Both the position numbers and the translations under genes were made by a program. Of a stretch of DNA of 44,473 bases, positions 40,691 to 44,473 are shown one piece after another. The notes under the pieces were generated by a model. It saw nothing but the letters and a program-made list of their open reading frames with translations. It was not told where the DNA came from and did not search any database. The stretch covers positions 1 to 44,473 of the forward strand of contig JAQTPI010000008.1 of NCBI GenBank assembly GCA_028748975.1. The letters run 5' to 3'. The number at the start of each line of letters is the position of its first letter. Positions within the stretch are counted from its first letter, which is position 1. Source of the DNA: Patescibacteria group bacterium. GTDB lineage: Bacteria; Patescibacteriota; Patescibacteriia; UBA2196.

Positions 40691-40738
40691 TATATTCGTC
40701 CCGAGTACTCGGGATTCGTACATTTGTAGGAAAGAAAA

Positions 40739-40747
40739 TGTGGATAA
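40739..40747 (-). promoter_or_regulatory. DnaA-box sequence TTATCCACA
   Basis: Perfect match to the consensus on the minus strand, in the rpoB leader. Confidence 0.55.
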
Positions 40748-40807
40748 ATTGCCGCTTTTTACTACCCATTTTAATTTTTGGACACAAAAATATCTCTTCC
40801 GGACAAG

Positions 40808-40816
40808 TTATCCACA
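40808..40816 (+). promoter_or_regulatory. DnaA-box sequence TTATCCACA
   Basis: Perfect match on the plus strand, 60 bases from the other site and in opposite orientation. Confidence 0.55.
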
Positions 40817-40946
40817 GGAAGAGTTGTTTTCCTTTTTATTTGGAGGTTATTTAGTTGTCGCTGCCGGCATAGTTTTTGGCTAACTTTAGCGAAAAAATCG
40901 CTATTTTTGGGCAGAATTATCGCCAAATGGCGAATTCAATATAAAT

Positions 40947-40975
40947 ATGATAGCATAGCCAAAAAAAGGTGTCAA
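40947..40975 (-). promoter_or_regulatory. rpoBC promoter TTGACA-N17-TATCAT (extended TGC)
   Basis: The -35 is at 40970-40975 and the -10 at 40947-40952, with TGC before the -10. Confidence 0.8.
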
Positions 40976-41040
40976 ATTAAAAAACATTCCTGTTTTTAAG
41001 CAAAGATGTTTTAGATAATTAGGCCTTTTATTTAAATTTC

Positions 41041-41424
41041 CTATTTAACTTGAAAACCGTCAGCTTTGCCATCAACATAAACTTTAAATCTCATGCCGAC
41101 ATCAGTATCTTTTATGATATATCCGGTTGTAAAATCCATAAGATTACCGCCATTAATAATTCCTGACGCCGCAATGGTATCGTCTTCTCTCACGATTGAC
41201 CAATTATGCGTGCCTGGCATATTCAAAATTTGTATACCCACGCCCCAACCAACTTTAAAATTATTGGCATTACCGCCACGCCAAGATATCCAATCAATAT
41301 ATGGTATGCTTGGATCGGGGTTATAGGGACGGGCATAAATGGTGCCCTGTCCTCCGGCCAAGGCGGGCGAGACAATTAGAAACAAACTCATTAAAACAAC
41401 AAAAAGTGTTGTTATTTTTTTCAT
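41041..41424 (-). CDS. Secreted protein of unknown function (127 aa)
   Basis: A clear signal peptide (MKKITTLFVVLMSLFLIVSPALA, cleavage after ALA at about 23). The mature part is strand-rich with Gly/Asn/Trp: YIDWISWRGGNANNFKVGWG, NWSIVREDDTIAASGIINGG, YIIKDTDVGMRFKVYVDG. It looks like a small beta-sandwich or lectin-like secreted protein; I do not recognise the family. Own promoter at 41491-41520. The ribosome site is weak (AGG). Confidence 0.7.
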   Translation of the reverse strand: MKKITTLFVVLMSLFLIVSPALAGGQGTIYARPYNPDPSIPYIDWISWRGGNANNFKVGWGVGIQILNMPGTHNWSIVREDDTIAASGIINGGNLMDFTTGYIIKDTDVGMRFKVYVDGKADGFQVK

Positions 41425-41490
41425 AGTGCCTATTCTTTTTTGGCGATAAGCGTGTTTAGTCTTATCCCCAAAATTAATTGTTAGTTCCTT

Positions 41491-41520
41491 ATTTTACCTT
41501 TCTCCAAGACAGCTTGTCAA
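41491..41520 (-). promoter_or_regulatory. Promoter TTGACA-N18-TAAAAT
   Basis: The -35 is at 41515-41520 and the -10 at 41491-41496. Serves the secreted-protein gene. Confidence 0.7.
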
Positions 41521-41542
41521 ATCAAATTTGACTTTGTCAAAT

Positions 41543-41606
41543 TTGTCCTGAGCGAATCCGCCAAAGTTTTGCGGAGCAAAATTTAGGCGGAGAAGTTGAA
41601 GAATCT
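41543..41606. repeat. CTGAGCGAATCC...TTTTGCGGAGCAAAA...GGCGGAGAAG repeat, copy 2
   Basis: Central TTTTGCGGAGCAAAA hairpin. It abuts the stop of the RNHCP gene. Confidence 0.8.
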
Positions 41607-41610
41607 CTTG

Positions 41611-41913
41611 TTATATCTCCCCGGCCAAAGCAATGATGGCCTCGGCGTCGTCATTTTCCTCGGCTTTGTTTTTTTTAAGCGCGCCGCATTTTTGGCATTG
41701 ATGAATAATATCAAAATTACCCGACCTGGTTTCGATTTCAATCGGCTCCATCATTCCGCCGCAGCTTTCCGCCCTGTCTCCCGGATTAATGTCCACGTGT
41801 TTGCTCCACAAACATTTGGGGCAATGGTTGGTATAGCCGGTGCCAATCACTTCCGCACCGCAATGGCCGCAGATAAAATTTTCTTTTAGTTTTATAAAAT
41901 TCGCGTCAGACAT
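41611..41913 (-). CDS. RNHCP-domain zinc-ribbon protein
   Basis: 100 aa. The sequence KENFICGHCGAEVIGTG followed by TNHCPKCLWSKHVDINPGDRAESCGGMMEP matches the RNHCP domain (named for a conserved RNHCP string, TNHCP here). Two CxxC pairs plus a C-terminal CQKC could hold zinc. A Glu/Asp-rich tail follows. Family members are short stand-alone proteins of unknown biochemical function. No Shine-Dalgarno sequence. Confidence 0.88.
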   Translation of the reverse strand: MSDANFIKLKENFICGHCGAEVIGTGYTNHCPKCLWSKHVDINPGDRAESCGGMMEPIEIETRSGNFDIIHQCQKCGALKKNKAEENDDAEAIIALAGEI

Positions 41914-41925
41914 ATTTTTGTGGGT

Positions 41926-41974
41926 GTCATCCTGAGGAGGATCCGCCAGTTGGCGGAGACGACGAAGGATCCCC
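41926..41974. repeat. GTCATCCTGAGGAGGATCC...GACGAAGGATCCC repeat
   Basis: Inner CCGCCAGTTGGCGG hairpin. It lies in the leader of the RNHCP gene. Confidence 0.8.
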
Positions 41975-42018
41975 TGCGAACTTGGGCAAACTTAAAATTC
42001 ATTATCTTATCCATATTT

Positions 42019-42062
42019 CACGGGATCCTTCACCCCGATTGCGATCGGGGTTCAGGATGACA
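42019..42062. repeat. CGGGATCCTTCACCCCGATTG...GGTTCAGGATGAC repeat at the fmt stop
   Basis: Inner CCCCGATTGCGATCGGGG hairpin. The fmt stop codon (TGA) and the two preceding Ser codons lie inside the repeat's GTCATCCTGA end. Confidence 0.85.
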
Positions 42063-43164
42063 ATGTGGTCTGTAAATAACCATTAATGAATTCCTTTGCC
42101 TCCATTACTTTCTTCCCTTCCGGCTGGAGCTTTTTAATTTCCAATAATTTCCTGTCCCCGCCGGCGACAAAAAGTTTCCCATTCTCGGCAAATAATTCTC
42201 CTGGTGTATGTTTCTCGTTTTTTTCATCAACTAGAAACAGTTCTATAAATTTTATTTTTATGTTTTCTTGTTTTAATGCTTTAATGCTTTCATGCTTTAA
42301 TGCTTTCATGCTCGCAAACGCCCCCGGCCACGGCCAAAACGCCCGCCACTGGTTATAAATTTTTTTGGCTGGTTTATTCCAGTCAATTTCGCCGTCGCTT
42401 TTTTTAATAATCTTGCAAAACGTCGCTTTTGTATGGTCCTGTTCCGCTGGTTTGATTTTATTACTAAGATAATCAGGAATAATTGTTAGTAAAAAATCTC
42501 CGCTAGCCTGCGCCAGTTTTTCTGAAAGTATTTCGTAGGTGTCGTCATTGGAAATTGGAAATTGGAAATTGGAAATTATCGCACCGTGATCCATTTTCTC
42601 ATCCATCTTCATAATCGTCACGCCGGTTTCTTTCTCGCCATTTAAAAGCGCGGATTGAATCGGCGAAGCCCCGCGATATTTTGGCAAAAGCGAGGGATGA
42701 ATATTCAAACAGCCAAATTTCGGCAAATCCAAAAATTTTTGCGGAATAATTTTGCCGTAGGCCGCGACGATAAATAAATCTATAAAATCAGCAGCAGTGG
42801 CGACTGGTGAATTTTCCGTCGTTATCCCCTCCTTTCGAAGGAGGGGTGAGCCGATAGCAATCGGCTCGGGGTGGTTGTCGTTTCCAATTACAACCCCTCT
42901 GCCCTGCGGGGCACCTCCCCTTCGAAAGGGGAGGATACTCTGTAATTCATTATAAAATTCCTCGTCCAGCTTTTCCGGCTGCAAAACTTTTAATCCATTT
43001 TTCTCTGCTAAAATTTTCACTGGCGGGGCGGTCAAAATTTGTTTTCTGCCCACGAGTTCGTCGGGTGTAGTCACCACAGCCAAAATTTCATAACCCCTGT
43101 CGGCTATGATTTTTTGGAGTACGATTTCCGCAAATCTCGGCGTGCCAAAAAAGATGATTCGCAT
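42052..43164 (-). CDS. fmt: Methionyl-tRNA formyltransferase, with an in-frame repeat insertion
   Basis: 370 aa, longer than the usual 310. Formylates initiator Met-tRNA. Motifs: FFGTPRFAEIVLQKII at the start, VAAYGKIIPQKFLDLP, the catalytic NIHPSLLPKYRGASPIQSALLNGE (about 154-177) with Asn/His, and MDHGAII with Asp. The C-terminal beta-barrel binds tRNA. Residues about 77-126 (SILPFRRGGAPQGRGVV...TTENS) are absent from the family and come from a double-hairpin repeat (42822-42937). SNFQFPISND and ASMKALKHESIKALKQ are read from GGAAATT and ATGCTTTAA words. No Shine-Dalgarno sequence. Divergent from truB. Confidence 0.93.
   Translation of the reverse strand: MRIIFFGTPRFAEIVLQKIIADRGYEILAVVTTPDELVGRKQILTAPPVKILAEKNGLKVLQPEKLDEEFYNELQSILPFRRGGAPQGRGVVIGNDNHPEPIAIGSPLLRKEGITTENSPVATAADFIDLFIVAAYGKIIPQKFLDLPKFGCLNIHPSLLPKYRGASPIQSALLNGEKETGVTIMKMDEKMDHGAIISNFQFPISNDDTYEILSEKLAQASGDFLLTIIPDYLSNKIKPAEQDHTKATFCKIIKKSDGEIDWNKPAKKIYNQWRAFWPWPGAFASMKALKHESIKALKQENIKIKFIELFLVDEKNEKHTPGELFAENGKLFVAGGDRKLLEIKKLQPEGKKVMEAKEFINGYLQTTLSS
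42822..42937. repeat. Double-hairpin repeat read in frame inside fmt
   Basis: A TATCCCCTCCTTTCGAAGG-type hairpin and a CCTCCCCTTCGAAAGGGGAGG-type hairpin enclose CCGATAGCAATCGG and a GGGGTGG...CAACCCC pair. The element matches the truB insertion over most of its length. Confidence 0.9.
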
Positions 43165-43170
43165 ATAATT

Positions 43171-43237
43171 TATCCCGAGTGACCCACCTAAGTTTTTGCG
43201 GGAGCAAAAATTTTGGCGGGGAGCCGAGGGATCTCGG
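43171..43237. repeat. TATCCCGAGTGACCC...TTTTTGCGGGAGCAAAAA...GAGGGATCTCG repeat, copy 3
   Basis: Directly upstream of the fmt start, with GGATAAA of the repeat six bases from the ATG. Confidence 0.8.
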
Positions 43238-43343
43238 TTATTTTATACATACTAAATTTATCATTTCTGACTGATAAAATCAACTTAATCTCGTCTTTTT
43301 TGTTTAATTTTGGTATGATATTAACATCCCTAATTTATAGATG

Positions 43344-43388
43344 AGAGATCCCTCGACTCGTCGCTCTTGCTCCTCGCTCGGGATAAAC
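43344..43388. repeat. GAGATCCCTCGACTCG...CTCGGGATAAAC repeat upstream of truB
   Basis: Ends 13 bases before the truB ATG. Same ends as the repeats at 22256-22306 and 28290-28336. Confidence 0.75.
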
Positions 43389-43401
43389 TACAGAAACTAT
43401 T

Positions 43402-44181
43402 ATGCCATTCATTCTCATTAATAAACCCGTCGGCCCGACTTCGCATGACATGATTAATAAATTGCGAAAAATTACGGGCATCAAGAAAATCGGCCACGCA
43501 GGCACGCTTGACCCTTTTGCCGAAGGCCTACTTTTGGTTGCCATCGGCCGCGAATCAACGAGAGAAATTTCCAAATTTGTGGGGCTGGATAAAAAATATC
43601 TGGCCACGCTGAAACTCGGGGTAGTGTCTGATACATTTGATAAAACCGGAAAGATTTCTATCCTCCCCTTTCGAAGGGGAGGTCTCCGACAGCAGTCGGA
43701 GGGAGGGGTTGTAATCGGAAATGACAACCACCCCGCCTTGCTCCCGCTCGGCACCCATCCTTCGAAAGGAGGGGATATTCCGCTAATCGGATTAACAAAA
43801 AAAGAAATCGCAAAAACTCTAAAAAAATTTCTGGGCGAACAAGACCAGCTTCCGCCCATGTTTTCCGCCAAACAAATTAATGGCAAAAGATTATATCAGC
43901 TGGCGCGGCAAGGCAGAGAAGTTGACCGCCCAACCCACAAAATTAATGTTTATAAAATTAAATTGATAAAATATCTCCCAAAGAAAAATGAATTAATTTT
44001 AGAAGTCAGCTGTTCTTCCGGCACCTACATTCGCGCGTTGGCCCATGACATCGGCCAAGCGCTTGGCACTGGCGCTTATCTGGAAAAACTAATTCGCACC
44101 GAAATCGGCAAATATAAAATTAAAAAAGCCGTGAAATCAGAAAAACTTACGGTAAAAAATTGGGAAAAATTTTGTTTTTAA
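43402..44181 (+). CDS. truB: tRNA pseudouridine(55) synthase TruB, with an in-frame repeat insertion
   Basis: 259 aa. Converts U55 of the tRNA T-loop to pseudouridine. Motifs: LINKPVGPTSHDMI, GHAGTLDPFAEGLLL (catalytic Asp37), KKYLATLKLGVVSDTFDKTG, QLPPMFSAKQINGKRLYQLARQGREV, and SCSSGTYIRALAHDIGQALG. Residues about 86-124 (SILPFRRGGLRQQSEGG...THPSKGGDI) are foreign to the family and encoded by a double-hairpin repeat (43659-43777). The C-terminal PUA domain is not evident, so this is a short form. No Shine-Dalgarno sequence. Terminator at 44277-44308. Confidence 0.95.
   Translation: MPFILINKPVGPTSHDMINKLRKITGIKKIGHAGTLDPFAEGLLLVAIGRESTREISKFVGLDKKYLATLKLGVVSDTFDKTGKISILPFRRGGLRQQSEGGVVIGNDNHPALLPLGTHPSKGGDIPLIGLTKKEIAKTLKKFLGEQDQLPPMFSAKQINGKRLYQLARQGREVDRPTHKINVYKIKLIKYLPKKNELILEVSCSSGTYIRALAHDIGQALGTGAYLEKLIRTEIGKYKIKKAVKSEKLTVKNWEKFCF
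43659..43777. repeat. Double-hairpin repeat read in frame inside truB
   Basis: An ATCCTCCCCTTTCGAAGGGG hairpin, CCGACAGCAGTCGG, GGGGTTGTAATCGGAAATGA, ACAACCACCCCG, then a CCTTCGAAAGGAGGGG hairpin: the same modules in the same order as the fmt insertion. Confidence 0.92.
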
Positions 44182-44208
44182 TAAAATATAATTCTGTTTT
44201 TTAATCTA

Positions 44209-44252
44209 ATTTGTCGTATGTATATGACGATCGTCATTAGCATCCGACAAAT
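44209..44252. repeat. Interrupted 44-base palindrome, ACGATCGT centre
   Basis: Outer arms ATTTGTCG/CGACAAAT and a perfect core ATGACGATCGTCAT, separated by partly pairing 7-base segments. Located between truB and its terminator. Confidence 0.8.
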
Positions 44253-44276
44253 ATTTTGATAATTTTATACCAAAAT

Positions 44277-44308
44277 AAAAATCACTCCAATAAATTGGGG
44301 TGATTTTT
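44277..44308. terminator. Terminator behind truB (bidirectional)
   Basis: AAAAATCACTCCAAT and ATTGGGGTGATTTTT arms (one G-T pair) with T runs on both strands. Confidence 0.8.
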
Positions 44309-44394
44309 ATTTATAATTTATTAGTATTATTCGCTTATCATTCGCACTATTAGCATTTTATTGCTCCCGTGAGGAGTTTCACCCGCCCACCTTT

Positions 44395-44466
44395 TGTCCC
44401 CGGTAGGAATCGAACCTACATTGCAAGCTCCGCAAGCTTGCGTCCTATCCATTGAACGACGAGGAC
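44395..44466 (-). tRNA. tRNA-Arg (anticodon GCG)
   Basis: Folds into a full cloverleaf on the minus strand: acceptor GTCCTCG/CGGGGAC, D stem GTTC/GGAC with an AATGGATA loop, anticodon stem CAAGC/GCTTG with loop TTGCGGA, variable CAAT, and T arm GTAGG-TTCGATT-CCTAC. U33 is present and the anticodon reads GCG (Arg CGC). The CCA end is not encoded; discriminator A at 44395. Confidence 0.88.
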
Positions 44467-44473
44467 AAAAAGG

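Larger units (their letters stand above)
40496..41040. other. rpoB leader with AT-rich words and two DnaA-box sequences
   Basis: 545 bases without a gene. Contains TTTCTAATTTCCAATTT and GGAAATTGGTAATTGG word arrays (40566-40690), CCCGAGTACTCGGG (40701-40714), two perfect TTATCCACA sites in opposite orientation, a GCGAAAAAATCGC stem and the rpoB promoter. Small open frames here are made of repeat words and are rejected. Confidence 0.7.

Noticed and set aside
40739-40816. Chromosomal origin of replication
   Set aside because: Only two DnaA boxes, no dnaA, dnaN or cluster of boxes; not enough to call an origin.
40653-40883. Small open frames in the rpoB leader
   Set aside because: Built from tandem words and the leader sequence, no ribosome site, no similarity to any protein family I know.

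Overview
The window looks like a chromosome segment of a Candidate Phyla Radiation (Patescibacteria, Parcubacteria-like) bacterium. This rests on compact housekeeping proteins (RpoB about 1105 aa, RpoC 1295 aa), a CPR-style leucyl-tRNA synthetase, stand-alone PaaX/Cas2-like and four-helix-bundle proteins, thrombospondin-type-3 and LysM/M23 surface proteins, a PilB ATPase, many unrecognised small proteins, and short dispersed repeats in nearly every gap. The standard genetic code fits. No rRNA and no CRISPR array is visible; one tRNA lies at the right edge.

Layout. 1-4.8 kb: secreted and calcium-binding-repeat proteins, a four-helix bundle protein, rsmA, a SemiSWEET-like fragment, a PaaX/Cas2-like gene between two large perfect palindromes, and an MFS transporter. 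4.8-10 kb: a receiver-like protein, leuS (with an alpha/beta-hydrolase domain embedded in it), and two cassettes with near-identical leaders and terminators. 10-18 kb: LysM/M23 peptidase, pilB, small unknown genes, a membrane protein and ftsH. 18-22 kb: three unrecognised genes, two of them GC-rich. 22-28.3 kb: rpsA, a small membrane protein, a metallo-beta-lactamase-fold protein, a PsbP-like protein and gyrA. 28.5-33 kb: small proteins, rlmN, a phosphoesterase and two overlapping membrane proteins. 33.2-40.5 kb: rpoB-rpoC. 41-44.5 kb: a secreted protein, an RNHCP protein, fmt, truB and tRNA-Arg.

Two expression styles coexist. Conserved genes (leuS, ftsH, rpsA, rpoB, rpoC, gyrA, rlmN, fmt, truB, pilB) have no Shine-Dalgarno sequence, and a few genes appear leaderless. 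About a dozen poorly conserved genes have a GGAGG-type ribosome site, mostly with their own TTGACA-N16/18-TATAAT-like promoter (usually with an extended TGC) and often an intrinsic terminator.

The most unusual content is: (1) an apparently intact serine-hydrolase domain inside LeuRS; (2) palindromic repeats read in frame inside rsmA, leuS, fmt, truB and the 3' end of rpsA, resembling in principle the Rickettsia palindromic elements; (3) a PaaX/Cas2-like gene bracketed by palindromes centred on ACGATCGT, with two further ACGATCGT-centred palindromes far away. All functional statements come from reading the sequence; no database search was possible.
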